64,000 bases of DNA from Marinobacter sp. (GTDB lineage: Bacteria > Pseudomonadota > Gammaproteobacteria > Pseudomonadales > Oleiphilaceae): contig JAJUKC010000002.1 in assembly GCA_029264995.1 (NCBI GenBank), positions 47,266-111,265 on the forward strand, in the 5' to 3' direction. Positions 34,841-44,458 of the stretch are shown in pieces (the first letter of the stretch is position 1; every line of letters begins with the position of its first letter). Made by a program: the position numbers and the translations under genes. Under the pieces are notes generated by a model. The model was not told where the DNA came from. It did no database searches and saw only the letters and a program-made list of their open reading frames with translations.

Positions 34841-36217
34841 TCAGCCGTTTAATTTCCCGGCTCGTCGAATAAACCTTTTTGCCAATGGAAACTTTAACTC
34901 AGTAGAAACCACCGCTTTATCAGCAACCGTCTTATTTATCAAAATATTATGAAAAGCCAAAGTCAGCCCACCAAATAAATACCAATAATATTGAGACAAC
35001 CCCCAATAATTTAAACTATAAACTGCATACATCCAAAAGACAGCAATCATGGATTTATTTAACATACGGTGGAAATTAAAACCATCGCCATCTAAGCCTT
35101 CAATCTTTGATTTATTTAAAGATAGTTTTTGATATACCCTGAAAAGAAAGACTAAGAAAATAATCGTCCCAATGATACCAAGCTCAATTAATAGCTCAGC
35201 ATATAGATTATGAGAAGCCTGTCGACGACCCAAGATGTGCGTTTTTGCCTCCGGAGTTGTACCTAAACCATGCCCCACAATTGGCCGCTCCAGACCTAGT
35301 GAAAACTCCCGAACAATTCCATCCAGTCGGCCGTCAACAGTGGTCGCATTAGAGGTCTCCGACTTACCAATTAGAGAGAGATATCGATCTTTTTGATCAC
35401 CACTCATACTACTCCATCCAAGAAATGCAATAACGATCGAGACTAAAACCAGTCTGAATTTCTGTTTAGACTCTTTAAAAATAAAGAAAGCAATCACTAA
35501 AAGAGCAACAAACGCGCCTCTGGATTGAGTAAGGATCAAAGCATAAAGAATTGGAAACAACAACAACAAATATATAACTTTATACTTCAAACCTCTCGAC
35601 CACAATAAATAGTGTATAAATGGTATTAAAGTAACAATAACGAATCCTAGTTCGTTTGGGTTAATAACATCTGAAGGAGCGCCAGCCAATCTTTGCGAAA
35701 ACTCACCGTGCCCGATATACGTCTTGCTTCCCCAATATCCCTCGGTAAGGTTGAGAAATAAAGGTTCGAAAATACGAACAACCTGACATCCTAAAAATAT
35801 AAAAAGAAATATCTTGAGTCTGCGTTCATTATCAACCAACAACGCCGTAAAGAAAAAAAACACAACAGCCTTCACGAAATCAGAAAGATTATTTCTCAAA
35901 ACGCTACCGGGCCACTCGACCAAAGGTAAAGAGATAAAAATATAACCTATCAAAACCAATAATACGGATGCTAATCGATCTTTACTCCAACCTGAAACCT
36001 TATCTCTCTGAACAAACAAAGAAATAGATATAATTAGCACGAGAAGCAAAGTAGGCCTAATAACACCGTATCCGGGTATTCGAGCAGAAAGATGCAGAAA
36101 AAAATCGATCAAAAAATATAAAAATATTACAAATGTAACACTGTTGATAGATCCTAAATTGCCTGCTTTTTTTTGATCACTCACGCCAATTACCGAGACT
36201 TTGGGACGGCTAATCAT
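34841..36217 (-). CDS. O-antigen ligase/polymerase (Wzy-like) membrane protein
   Basis: 458 aa from the ATG at 36217; the track's TTG start adds four residues. About ten to twelve helices with a large periplasmic loop in the C-terminal half. The loop carries LERPIVGHGLGTTPEAKTHILGRRQASHNLYAELLIELG, typical of Wzy_C/O-antigen ligase proteins with the conserved R...H. It likely polymerises the repeat unit in the periplasm. The gene overlaps the deacetylase end by 8 bp. Its DNA is visibly the most AT-rich of the window (many AAA/ATA codons), which fits the usual strain-specific acquisition of wzy genes. Confidence 0.88.
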   Translation of the reverse strand: MISRPKVSVIGVSDQKKAGNLGSINSVTFVIFLYFLIDFFLHLSARIPGYGVIRPTLLLVLIISISLFVQRDKVSGWSKDRLASVLLVLIGYIFISLPLVEWPGSVLRNNLSDFVKAVVFFFFTALLVDNERRLKIFLFIFLGCQVVRIFEPLFLNLTEGYWGSKTYIGHGEFSQRLAGAPSDVINPNELGFVIVTLIPFIHYLLWSRGLKYKVIYLLLLFPILYALILTQSRGAFVALLVIAFFIFKESKQKFRLVLVSIVIAFLGWSSMSGDQKDRYLSLIGKSETSNATTVDGRLDGIVREFSLGLERPIVGHGLGTTPEAKTHILGRRQASHNLYAELLIELGIIGTIIFLVFLFRVYQKLSLNKSKIEGLDGDGFNFHRMLNKSMIAVFWMYAVYSLNYWGLSQYYWYLFGGLTLAFHNILINKTVADKAVVSTELKFPLAKRFIRRAGKLNG

Positions 36218-37223
36218 AATAGGTCTCAACTAAATGATTCCGAAGCTGCATTCCCAAAAGCTCAACACCCGAGATCGATTTTAGGAATTGAAACCGATCT
36301 GGAGAGCCGGTATGCCTTCGCATGGCATAACGCTGAGCATGACCCTGAGTATCAGCGAACGCTACGGTGGCACAGGAAAATCCAGCTTCTTTAATAAATT
36401 TCACTTGGCTGCCAACAAAGTCGTCAGCTGTGCCATTGGGATAGCAAAATGACCTGATAGAATCTCCCAGCTTCTGCCTCAGTTTCTCGGCGCAACCAAA
36501 GATTTCATTCCTTGCCTCTTCCATTGACACCCGAGCCAAAGAAGGATGCGTAATCGTGTGCCCCCCGACCTCCAACCCTTCCGCCTGCATTTCCTCCAAT
36601 TGGTTCCAAGATACGGCTCGGTATTTTTTTGGCGGAATCTTTGGAAGATCAATTCTCCATGCTGCTGCCATTTCATTCAGACATCGTATCTTTTCGGCGT
36701 TATCGGCCTGAAGCATCAAGTGATTAATTTTCCAGTACTCAGCTTCGAACTGTTCATCCGGGATGGGCGTATTGATTCGTGCAATACTGAAGCTAAACTG
36801 GCCAGTGGAACATGGGGAATGTTCCAAGAGGTATCTAAGTTCATCGGGCCACAACCAGAGGTCTCCCGAAACGAATCCCGTCGTGACATAGAAGGTGGCC
36901 GGCACGCCATATTTCTTAAGAATGGGCCAGGCGATTTCGTAGAAATCTTCGTAACCATCATCGATTGTTATAGCAATTCGGTTCCTCGGTGTACGTTGCT
37001 TAAGATACAAATCCTCAGCAAGCTCAGAAACAGTGACCGGCTTATAGTTTTTGGCTATGTATTGAACTTGCCATTCGAACGTTGCAGCGTCCAAATGTCC
37101 GCGCTCCGCGTCTCGGGAAAAACGGTGATACATCAATATCCTGGGGTTCTTCGAAGTAATCAGCCTCGATAATTTATACCCCCCACAACTTCCGGCAAAA
37201 CGGACAAGGCGAGAAAGATTCAC
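36210..37223 (-). CDS. Polysaccharide deacetylase (NodB-type)
   Basis: 337 aa, GTG start with AGGAGG five bases upstream and overlapping the previous stop as GTGA. NodB motifs: ILMYHRFSRDAERGHLDAATFEWQ, ITIDDGYEDFYEIAWPIL (catalytic DD), GHTITHPSLARVSMEEA (metal His pair), SFCYPNGTADDF. PATFYVTTGFV is as in chitooligosaccharide deacetylases. No signal peptide is evident. Second of three deacetylases in the locus. It is encoded between a glycosyltransferase and the polymerase. Confidence 0.9.
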   Translation of the reverse strand: MNLSRLVRFAGSCGGYKLSRLITSKNPRILMYHRFSRDAERGHLDAATFEWQVQYIAKNYKPVTVSELAEDLYLKQRTPRNRIAITIDDGYEDFYEIAWPILKKYGVPATFYVTTGFVSGDLWLWPDELRYLLEHSPCSTGQFSFSIARINTPIPDEQFEAEYWKINHLMLQADNAEKIRCLNEMAAAWRIDLPKIPPKKYRAVSWNQLEEMQAEGLEVGGHTITHPSLARVSMEEARNEIFGCAEKLRQKLGDSIRSFCYPNGTADDFVGSQVKFIKEAGFSCATVAFADTQGHAQRYAMRRHTGSPDRFQFLKSISGVELLGMQLRNHLVETYYD

Positions 37224-38395
37224 TTTGCCTCCTGGGATGTAAACGACTCGGCATGGCTACCAATAAACGATTCATATAGGCGAACGTGAGCCTCAATCAT
37301 GTTACTCAGATCATGCCTTTTACTGGCCAGACGATAACCCGCCTCACCCATTTCACCTGCTACATCCTCTTCGTTACGCAATAGTTTGCTGAGATATGAA
37401 GCGAGACAGGCTACCTCCCCGCAAGGGTAAACATACCCCGTTCGCGTATGAACGACGGCCTCAGCATTGCCCCCTACATTAGATGCAACAACCGGCAAAC
37501 GTGCCCGCATGTACTCTACAATGGCATTGGAATAGCCTTCGGACTCAGAACAAGACAATCCGACATCCATCGCCGGCAAGATCTCCTTTACATCCGCTCG
37601 CGCCCCGAGGAAATGGACTCGTTCTTTTACGCCCAGCCGCAGAGCCAGCTCCCGGTATGGCCTCTGTTCGCCGGCTCCAACAAGCACCAACTGAGCATCG
37701 GGCACAGAACCTGAAAGAATGCTCATCGCACTGATTGCATCACCTATTCTTTTAATCTCACGGAGGTTAGCAACCAATATCGCAAAGCGCCCTTCGGCCG
37801 GGAGCCCCAACCGATTCCTCAGACGCTTTTTTTCCGCGTCTGACAACGGAAAACCTAGAGATTTATCTGTGGGGTAGCCATTGTAGATAATAGAGACTTC
37901 GTCGTGGTCGAAATGCTCTTTCTCTATAGTAACGCCTTTCACTGCTTCACTGTTTGCAATTACATGGCTTACAAAATGCCGCGTCTTTCGAAGAAGCGTC
38001 AGGTATCCCGATGTGTACCAAAACCCCATGTCACGGCGTGAGATAAAAGTCGGGATACCAAGCATCGCCATAATTGGTGGCAGAAGAATTGACGAATCGT
38101 TAAAGAAAACGTGGCATAGGCGATAGCCTGCCGCTTTCTTGCGTAACGCAAATCGCAGTAGCGAGATCCATGTTAATGGGCTCAGTACTTTCGATCGCCC
38201 AAGAACAGTGAATGAACAGGGCAAACCTCCCTCGCTCACAAACTTTGAGTTCCTCAAAACCAGAACTTCTGGATCAAAACGATCTGGCGGTAAGTTTTCT
38301 AACAATTGAATGAGTTGCCCTTCCGTACCGGCATAGGGACTCTCAAAGCAATCAATTACGTAGAGGATCTTCTTTGGAATTCCGCTTTCCATCAA
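37220..38395 (-). CDS. Glycosyltransferase family 4
   Basis: 391 aa GT-B enzyme. N-terminal CFESPYAGTEGQLIQLLENLPPDRFDPEVLVLR, middle VSIIYNGYPTDKSLGF, nucleotide-sugar domain RFAILVANLREIKRIGDAISAMSIL and GLSCSESEGYSNAIVEYMRARLPVVASNVGGNAEAV with the E-x7-E-like pair. Expected to transfer a sugar to the lipid-linked repeat. It overlaps the downstream deacetylase by GTGA and follows the family 2 transferase at 38411 by 15 bp. Confidence 0.92.
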   Translation of the reverse strand: MMESGIPKKILYVIDCFESPYAGTEGQLIQLLENLPPDRFDPEVLVLRNSKFVSEGGLPCSFTVLGRSKVLSPLTWISLLRFALRKKAAGYRLCHVFFNDSSILLPPIMAMLGIPTFISRRDMGFWYTSGYLTLLRKTRHFVSHVIANSEAVKGVTIEKEHFDHDEVSIIYNGYPTDKSLGFPLSDAEKKRLRNRLGLPAEGRFAILVANLREIKRIGDAISAMSILSGSVPDAQLVLVGAGEQRPYRELALRLGVKERVHFLGARADVKEILPAMDVGLSCSESEGYSNAIVEYMRARLPVVASNVGGNAEAVVHTRTGYVYPCGEVACLASYLSKLLRNEEDVAGEMGEAGYRLASKRHDLSNMIEAHVRLYESFIGSHAESFTSQEAK

Positions 38396-38410
38396 AACAA
38401 CTTCCTGGAA

Positions 38411-39292
38411 TTAGGTGATCGCTTCACGACCCCGGATTACGTCGAACGACCGCTTAGGGTCCCCAATGCCAGCCCGAAATAGATGCGCGATAGCATGAAG
38501 GAAACGACCTTGTTTCCAACGAACTTGTGCCATACGAAAATGCAGAAGCGCCATTCTCTTCCTGAGGACTGATTTTCTATAAGGATAGCGAGACTTGGCT
38601 CGGTTAAGAATCTCAAATCCGGCCCTCCAACGTCGCTCAAGACCAGTTTTACTGATCGACTCTCCATGTTTTCGATAGAAGAATACTGTTCCCCTAAGAA
38701 AGGTGTATGGTGCTATCTCGGCGATGCGTAAAACCATATCGTGGTCTTGCCCCGCCCGAAATCGCTCTTCAAAGAAACCAGCTTGCTGAAACACCTTCGA
38801 CCTCACCATGGCACCACCAGGTAATGCCATGTAACAATCCAAGAGAAGATCGTTGGGATCGCCCGTTTCCTTGTGACCATCGGGCGGAAGCGGAAAAAGA
38901 TGTTGCCCATTCTCTGACACGGCCATTGCTTGGCCGTACACCATCCCAACCTCGGGGTGCGCCTCGAGATAAGCTACCTGATCACGAATCTTGTCTTCGT
39001 GAAGATAGTCGTCACTATCCAAAATGACGATGTATTTTCCTTTCGCAGCCTTCAACCCCAGATTCAACGCAGATGACTGCCCCTTATTCTCGCGATTGGA
39101 GTGCGACAGCAACTCAAGCTTTTTGTCGGCCTCATACTTTTGCAGAATTTCGAATGTTCCATCGCTGGATCCATCATCAATAACGATGAATTCGATGCAG
39201 GGATAAGACTGGCCAAGCACCGACTCCACTGCTTCAGTGATATACTCCGCCCGATTAAAAGCCGGAGTGATTACGGTTACTAAAGGGTTCAA
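38411..39292 (-). CDS. Family 2 glycosyltransferase; first gene of the xrtA operon
   Basis: 293 aa, TTG start with AGGTGA upstream. GT-A motifs: VTVITPAFNRAEYITEAVESVLGQSYP, VIDDGSSDGTFEIL, YIVILDSDDYL (DxD) and GAMVRSKVFQQAGFFEERFRAGQDHDMVLRI. The basic helical tail (LHFRMAQVRWKQGRFLHAIAHLFRAG) resembles that of the 26259-27158 enzyme. It is the most upstream gene of the minus-strand run ending in xrtA. Its promoter must lie in the 393-bp divergent region 39293-39685. Confidence 0.92.
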   Translation of the reverse strand: MNPLVTVITPAFNRAEYITEAVESVLGQSYPCIEFIVIDDGSSDGTFEILQKYEADKKLELLSHSNRENKGQSSALNLGLKAAKGKYIVILDSDDYLHEDKIRDQVAYLEAHPEVGMVYGQAMAVSENGQHLFPLPPDGHKETGDPNDLLLDCYMALPGGAMVRSKVFQQAGFFEERFRAGQDHDMVLRIAEIAPYTFLRGTVFFYRKHGESISKTGLERRWRAGFEILNRAKSRYPYRKSVLRKRMALLHFRMAQVRWKQGRFLHAIAHLFRAGIGDPKRSFDVIRGREAIT

Positions 39293-39685
39293 AGATTCAC
39301 CTGCTAACAGTTAAACGACTACAAACCACCTAACGGCAATATTTCGATCATAATGATTTTTTGGAATCAACATCGTCTTTATAGGTGCTTTTCCACTATC
39401 TAACTGACTTATCCGTGGTAACCATCAGTAATTGGCTAGCCCTGAAGACCTAACCGGCGATACCTTTTGAAACATCAATTTACACAAAATTACAGAGAAT
39501 AACCACCTGTGCGCGGCGCCAATTGATCAATTATTCATCAGGCTCTCAATAATCCAATTCAACGGCGTTAGGCGGGAGAAATCGTGAACAGGCGCCATGT
39601 ATTTTTCACAGAATCAGCTAACATTAACTAAAGAGCCACGTGCCAAGTGAACACTGTTGAAACGCTCAAGCCTACGGGTGGCATT
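39293..39685. other. Divergent intergenic region between the xrtA operon and a secreted-protein gene
   Basis: About 393 bp without a gene. It should hold the promoters of the xrtA operon (leftward) and of the 39686 gene (rightward). A perfect 12-bp palindrome, AATTGATCAATT, lies at 39521-39532, followed by ATTATT and AATAAT in inverted order; it may be an operator. I looked for GG-N10-GC sigma-54 elements on both strands and found none. The region is AT-rich. Confidence 0.5.
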
Positions 39686-41065
39686 ATGAAGCACACAAAC
39701 ACCGTCTCGATAGCAATGTCTTTTGTCTCGGCCGCAGCGATTACATACGGAAATGGCGCCGTTGCTGCACCGCAAATTAACCAAACAGACCTCTCCAACA
39801 CTTCGATCACCATCTATGGCACCGGGTTTGGCAAAAAGGATCAACCCGCCCCTGTACTTTGGGCATTTGGTCAGGACATCCGAGAAAACGGCGTCCAGGT
39901 TGCTAAGGAGAGAGAGATCAGTTTTGGTAGACCCGTGCCGGTGGGGAAAGATCCGAGTTCTAGTATTTGGTCCAGCGGAACGGGTGCAACTTTCAGTGAA
40001 ATCACTAGAACCTCGGGCGTGACACATACATACCGAGCTAACAACGAAGGTTGGCTTGGCTGGCCTCATGCATTTGGTGGAGGCAACACTCCATACTCGG
40101 ACAAAGCATACATCTCCTGGCGATTTAAACCAGCGGGAGACATCAATAGTTACAGAACCGTCCGGATATCAGATGTTAGCGGCGTATTTGATTCTGGGAA
40201 GGATCCGTTCTCTCCCGGGGAGCCGATTCAGATCTTAACTGCCAGCGGGAGTGAAATCGGAGGGAAGATTGTTCATTTTGATTCGGCGAATTCCCTGGTA
40301 CACCTCGAAGCAGGGACTCTTCAGTCAACCGATAGCATTGGAGCAAAGATAATAGGCTTGAACAGCAGAGCCTCTGGTTTACTAAGAGGGGATGAATACT
40401 TCCGCTCTTCGATCTCGGGAAAATACCTCCGATCCTATGAAACCGTCAACCAAGGTGGCACCAACTCTGTTTTCTCAACTAACAGGTGGATTGCAGTCCA
40501 ATTCGATAGTAGTGGTAAGGAGTTGCGCCGGGGTTTTGAAACACAGTCCGATACCGGCTACGGAGTACCTGATGTATCTGATACCACGGACTGGAAGCTG
40601 CTTGAAGCTTTCATCGATCTCTCAGGAGAGTACGGCACCGGCTACATTTCGATGGACAGCAAGGATCAAAAGTGGTTTAAAAATCTCTATATCGGAGACT
40701 CGAAGCCCAAAGACGCAGGCCCCACTATTTCTAACATCGGCTGGGAGCCAGCGGGTGGCGCAGACTCTGTGAATGTGGGTTTAAACTTTGGGGAAATTTA
40801 TTTCGATACCACACCACAAAGGGTGGTTTTGAGCGACCAAGGCCTTTTTTCTGACGTACAGGGGAACCAAGAATTCCAATATATTACTGACTGGGCTGAT
40901 CAAAAGATTGTAGTCGAGCTGAAGCATGGTGAACTAAATCAAAACGCACCTCTTTTCATATACGTCTTTGATGAGAACAACAATGTTAACGCAACTGGAT
41001 TTTGTGTCGCTAACTGCGAAGCGGATATGAGTCCCCCGAGTAAGATAGATCTTGGTATCAATTAA
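39686..41065 (+). CDS. Secreted beta-rich protein of unknown function
   Basis: 459 aa from the ATG at 39686 (GGGTGG upstream). The track's GTG start at 39647 would bury the signal peptide MKHTNTVSIAMSFVSAAAITYGNGAVAAPQ. The mature protein opens with an IPT/TIG-like strand pattern (QTDLSNTSITIYGTGFG) and is rich in Gly/Ser/Asp, with no transmembrane helix and no PEP-CTERM tail. Two cysteines sit near the end (FCVANCEAD). It is the only plus-strand gene between the two minus-strand exopolysaccharide operons. It may be a surface or matrix protein exported with the polysaccharide. I do not recognise its family. Confidence 0.7.
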   Translation: MKHTNTVSIAMSFVSAAAITYGNGAVAAPQINQTDLSNTSITIYGTGFGKKDQPAPVLWAFGQDIRENGVQVAKEREISFGRPVPVGKDPSSSIWSSGTGATFSEITRTSGVTHTYRANNEGWLGWPHAFGGGNTPYSDKAYISWRFKPAGDINSYRTVRISDVSGVFDSGKDPFSPGEPIQILTASGSEIGGKIVHFDSANSLVHLEAGTLQSTDSIGAKIIGLNSRASGLLRGDEYFRSSISGKYLRSYETVNQGGTNSVFSTNRWIAVQFDSSGKELRRGFETQSDTGYGVPDVSDTTDWKLLEAFIDLSGEYGTGYISMDSKDQKWFKNLYIGDSKPKDAGPTISNIGWEPAGGADSVNVGLNFGEIYFDTTPQRVVLSDQGLFSDVQGNQEFQYITDWADQKIVVELKHGELNQNAPLFIYVFDENNNVNATGFCVANCEADMSPPSKIDLGIN

Positions 41066-41108
41066 TTAATGCTCGCGTGGGTTCGGACCAGGCTTCTCCA
41101 AACCCACT

Positions 41109-42053
41109 CTACCGCCCTCGAAAGATACTATTCACGAACCCTCCTGCTCGCCCAAAATAATAAACAAATGAGAGAACGAACGAGAAGAAAAGAGATTCTA
41201 TAGGAACGCCCTTTAGACTCTGCGACTTAATCTGATTTATAAAGAAAGCTAGAGGGCAAATAATAACAAATACAGAACCCCACAAGGCAAGAGGAAAATC
41301 TGTAAAAAAATAAACCAATAATGATGCCATTGAAAATAAAAAAAGTATTACCGTCAGGAACATTTTATCCTTAAAACCGTAGTTGGATTTCAAGTAACTT
41401 GACGCATGCCAGAACTCCCTCTGAAAAAAACCTCGCAGCGTTGTAGGGTAGCCAAGATGAACCACATAGCATTCCGCCAAAAACCAAAGCTCGAAGCCCT
41501 GGTCAGCAATGTCCACTGACAACTTGGTATCTTCGCCAGCGTTAATGACCTCATTGAAACCACCCAACTGATCAAATAGAGCCCTTTTCATTATAAAGCT
41601 GCCCCCAGCAAGAGCCTTAACCCTGCGAGTCTCCTTGACGGAGTTAAGCTTCCACCCACGTTCAACCCAAGATGGTCGATCTCGGAGAAGGCACCCTCCA
41701 CCGACACCTCCAACTTTCTCATTAGCAAGGACCTCTACTGCTTTTGACAACCATTTATCGGTAGCCACGCAGTCGCCATCAATAAACGCTAGAATTTCAC
41801 CTTTGGCCTGCATAACACCAAAATTTCGCACACCACCAACCTTCACACCCTCTTTGATGAAGACTTTGTCAGTGAACTTTTTTGCGATACCCACGCTATT
41901 GTCCGTCGATCCATTATCAACAACAATCACTTCATAGCGATCTTTCGGGTACTCCTGACATAACAATGCACGAAGACATTCGCCAAGATCCTTCGACTCA
42001 TTAAAAACTGGAACAACAATCGAAACGTAAGGAAAAACAACATCATCTTTCAT
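41109..42053 (-). CDS. Family 2 glycosyltransferase with C-terminal membrane helices
   Basis: 314 aa. The GT-A domain has VSIVVPVFNESKDLGECLRALL, VVDNGSTDNSVGIA, AFIDGDCVATDKWL (DxD) and FIMKRALFDQLGGFNEVINAGEDTKLSVDI. Two to three hydrophobic helices follow (LTVILFLFSMASLLVYFF; LWGSVFVIICPLAFFI), which would anchor it in the inner membrane. It is the last gene of the 56.4-41.1 kb operon, 36 bp after the PaaK-like gene. It converges with the secreted-protein gene 39686; a GTGGGTT/AACCCAC stem between them lacks a T-run. Confidence 0.9.
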   Translation of the reverse strand: MKDDVVFPYVSIVVPVFNESKDLGECLRALLCQEYPKDRYEVIVVDNGSTDNSVGIAKKFTDKVFIKEGVKVGGVRNFGVMQAKGEILAFIDGDCVATDKWLSKAVEVLANEKVGGVGGGCLLRDRPSWVERGWKLNSVKETRRVKALAGGSFIMKRALFDQLGGFNEVINAGEDTKLSVDIADQGFELWFLAECYVVHLGYPTTLRGFFQREFWHASSYLKSNYGFKDKMFLTVILFLFSMASLLVYFFTDFPLALWGSVFVIICPLAFFINQIKSQSLKGVPIESLFFSFVLSFVYYFGRAGGFVNSIFRGR

Positions 42054-42089
42054 AATTTAAAAATTTTCGATTAATGTTTTCAAATAGTA

Positions 42090-43337
42090 CTATAAATTTT
42101 GGATAAAGTACGTATGCTTTCCTTCATCAAGCCGACGGTCATCAATTATCACCCTGACTATAACGTGGTCTTTTAAAGAAAGACTATTTCTTAAATTAGA
42201 CTGAAGAAACAACTCCAGGTCTCGTATACCTAGGATGGGGGGCTCGGACACATAAACGTTAAATTCACTATAATCAACCTGGATAATGGTGAACCTCAAA
42301 CAGTCTCCAGTCTTTTCCATATACGCATTAAGTGCTCGCCCAAATATGACGGCATGAAATTTCTGGCCTGGATTGATGTAAGCAAACTGTTCAACTGTGC
42401 GGCCTAGGAGCTCACCGATCATCAAGTTCGAACCCAACTCGCTACAATCACTTTGAGTGATCTTGATTGAGTCTCCTAGCTGATAACGCACAAGACTCTG
42501 GGACTCCCGCACAACATCTGTAATCAGCACGGTCTCATCTTTTGACTCGACCCAAAGCCAAGGGTTGACCAAGTGTAAGTGCCCTCTTGAGCATTCAAAG
42601 GCAATAACATCAAACTCGGTGGACCCATATTCCTCTAGAACCGGAGCTCCAAACACCTCTGCGATAAACTTCTTCTGCGCGGGCAGGATCGACTCCGCCG
42701 TGCAGATCACGGCTTTTACGCCCCTGGGGTTAAGTCCCTTCTTTTGCGCAATCTGCGCGGCCTCAAGGATGAGCGACGTATATCCATACAGATACTCAGG
42801 GCTCCACTTGACCAGTTTTTCAACCGTTTCTTCAGCACCATCCTCCGCCGGGTAGAACACCTTACGGTTCAACAAAAAATCGCGGATCTTTGCCGTTAGG
42901 GAATTGGCCGCCCTACCCCATACTCGCGCTTCTCTCTGACCCAGTTTCAGACCGTGCTTGTTATAGCAATACGCCCTGACGGCAAGCATCTGTGCCAGCT
43001 CAGTTCTGGACAGAGAAATATGTGTTGGCTCTCCGGTAGTGCCCGCAGTGTGCCGGGAAAAACTCGATGCCACAGTGCTGCTGGCAGCGGATATTGCTCT
43101 GAGATCAGCCTTGCTCATTGGCGGTCTATCCGGCAATTCCGACAGAGAATGCACCGCCACACCCTGGGCATCTTTAGGCTGATTCTTGTTGAGTATACAA
43201 GACAGGCGTTGCAGTCTTTCGTTTGGCTCTAACCCCCAAAGGTCCTCTACTTCAGCCTGAAAACTGGCAACAGGAAGCCGCAGAACCAGGTAGGTTAAGC
43301 GCGCCAAGACATACCGAAAAAAAAACAAAGCCTTCAA
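42090..43337 (-). CDS. PaaK/CapK-like adenylate-forming enzyme
   Basis: 415 aa of the phenylacetate-CoA ligase-like group. The phosphate-binding loop is FSRHTAGTTGEPTHISLS, followed by PVLEEYGSTEFDVIAFEC (A4/A5-type YG[ST]TE block) and a VLITDVVRESQSLVRYQLGD segment (the TDL/RYxxGD motif). Such CapK-like enzymes occur in capsule and exopolysaccharide loci, where the activated acid is unknown. Here an acyltransferase (44455) and acetyltransferases are available to use an activated acyl group; that link is inference. It overlaps the glycosyltransferase stop by 4 bp. Confidence 0.85.
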   Translation of the reverse strand: MKALFFFRYVLARLTYLVLRLPVASFQAEVEDLWGLEPNERLQRLSCILNKNQPKDAQGVAVHSLSELPDRPPMSKADLRAISAASSTVASSFSRHTAGTTGEPTHISLSRTELAQMLAVRAYCYNKHGLKLGQREARVWGRAANSLTAKIRDFLLNRKVFYPAEDGAEETVEKLVKWSPEYLYGYTSLILEAAQIAQKKGLNPRGVKAVICTAESILPAQKKFIAEVFGAPVLEEYGSTEFDVIAFECSRGHLHLVNPWLWVESKDETVLITDVVRESQSLVRYQLGDSIKITQSDCSELGSNLMIGELLGRTVEQFAYINPGQKFHAVIFGRALNAYMEKTGDCLRFTIIQVDYSEFNVYVSEPPILGIRDLELFLQSNLRNSLSLKDHVIVRVIIDDRRLDEGKHTYFIQNL

Positions 43338-44458
43338 GATGCCACCACCCCGTTATATACGCGCAGATACTGTTCGGCCATTGATCTTGCGGACAACTCT
43401 CCGGAGACTTTATGAAAAGCTTGCTCAGTTTTCCGATGAGTGGCCTCTGTCTCGTTGAGCACGAGTTCTATGGCATCAACCAACTCTGAAGCAGGATCCT
43501 TTACCAGAACGCCGCTATCCCCTTCATCCAGAACAAACGAGATCTCGCCAACGCCGGTAGATACAACGGGCAGGCGGACAGCCATCGCTTCTAGCAAGGT
43601 GATCGGCAAGCCCTCGGTAGACGAGGAAATAACCAAAGCAGACGAGCGCGCCATCAAAGCAGGCACATTGTCGCAATACCCGGGCAAGCAGACATCGCTA
43701 CCAAGACCGAGACGTGCAACCTGGTCTTCCAGATCCTTACGCAGCATTCCATCGCCAACAATCAGCAATCCAGCTTTAGGAGCCGATTTTTTGATCTCAC
43801 GGAAGCTATTAACAAGATGACTGAAGCCCTTTTCCTTGGATAGACGACCAACCCCGAGAATCACCGGCTCATGGGTGTTAAAAAAGTCTTCCAACGCCTC
43901 TGGCAAGGGTTCAGATGCCTTGCGCTGGGTGTCGTCTACCGCCAGTCCGTTTCTTATTATCGTTAGGTGACGGGGACGAATCAGGCCCGTTGATAGTTCC
44001 TTCTTCATCGCCGCGCCAACCATGATCACTCCATCCAACCGACTGATCGCCAGTCGATCAAGCAATTCATATACCCACATCCTGGAGAAGCGAGGCGCGT
44101 GAACGTACCCGTGCAAGGTACTCACAACGGGAACCTTCCGACTAAACCGACTAAAGAGAGACATCAGAATATTGAACTTGTACCCGTGAGAATGCACCAG
44201 TTCGACGCCCCAATGCTCGGCCCACTCACAGATTTCCCGAGTTTCCGAGTAATTCAAGCCCGGAGTCATTCGCCATACTACAAGCGGCAATCCCAGTTTC
44301 TCAGCCTCGATCTCAAGCGGCTTTTGGTGAATCCCTTGCTCACCGGCACTGAGAATCATGGGCTCCAGCCCCTGTTTGATTTGCTCTGCTACCAGAGTCA
44401 ACAGCATTCGCTCTGCGCCGTACAGGCCGCCACTATCAATCAGGTGCAATACCTTCAA
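43334..44458 (-). CDS. Glycosyltransferase family 4
   Basis: 374 aa. It starts MKVLHLIDSGGLYGAERMLLTLV, the usual GT4 N-terminus with the GGxE-type loop. LVHSHGYKFNILMSLFSRFSRK follows in the acceptor domain. The donor domain has VILGVGRLSKEKGFSHLVNSF and ALVISSSTEGLPITLLEAMAVRLPVVSTGVGEI, with the E-x7-E pair. It overlaps the acyltransferase and PaaK-like genes by 4 bp on each side, so the operon is tightly coupled here. Confidence 0.93.
   Translation of the reverse strand: MKVLHLIDSGGLYGAERMLLTLVAEQIKQGLEPMILSAGEQGIHQKPLEIEAEKLGLPLVVWRMTPGLNYSETREICEWAEHWGVELVHSHGYKFNILMSLFSRFSRKVPVVSTLHGYVHAPRFSRMWVYELLDRLAISRLDGVIMVGAAMKKELSTGLIRPRHLTIIRNGLAVDDTQRKASEPLPEALEDFFNTHEPVILGVGRLSKEKGFSHLVNSFREIKKSAPKAGLLIVGDGMLRKDLEDQVARLGLGSDVCLPGYCDNVPALMARSSALVISSSTEGLPITLLEAMAVRLPVVSTGVGEISFVLDEGDSGVLVKDPASELVDAIELVLNETEATHRKTEQAFHKVSGELSARSMAEQYLRVYNGVVAS

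Noticed and set aside
41077-41107. GTGGGTT/AACCCAC stem as a terminator between converging genes
   Set aside because: Only 7 bp with a 17-nt loop and no T-run on either side.
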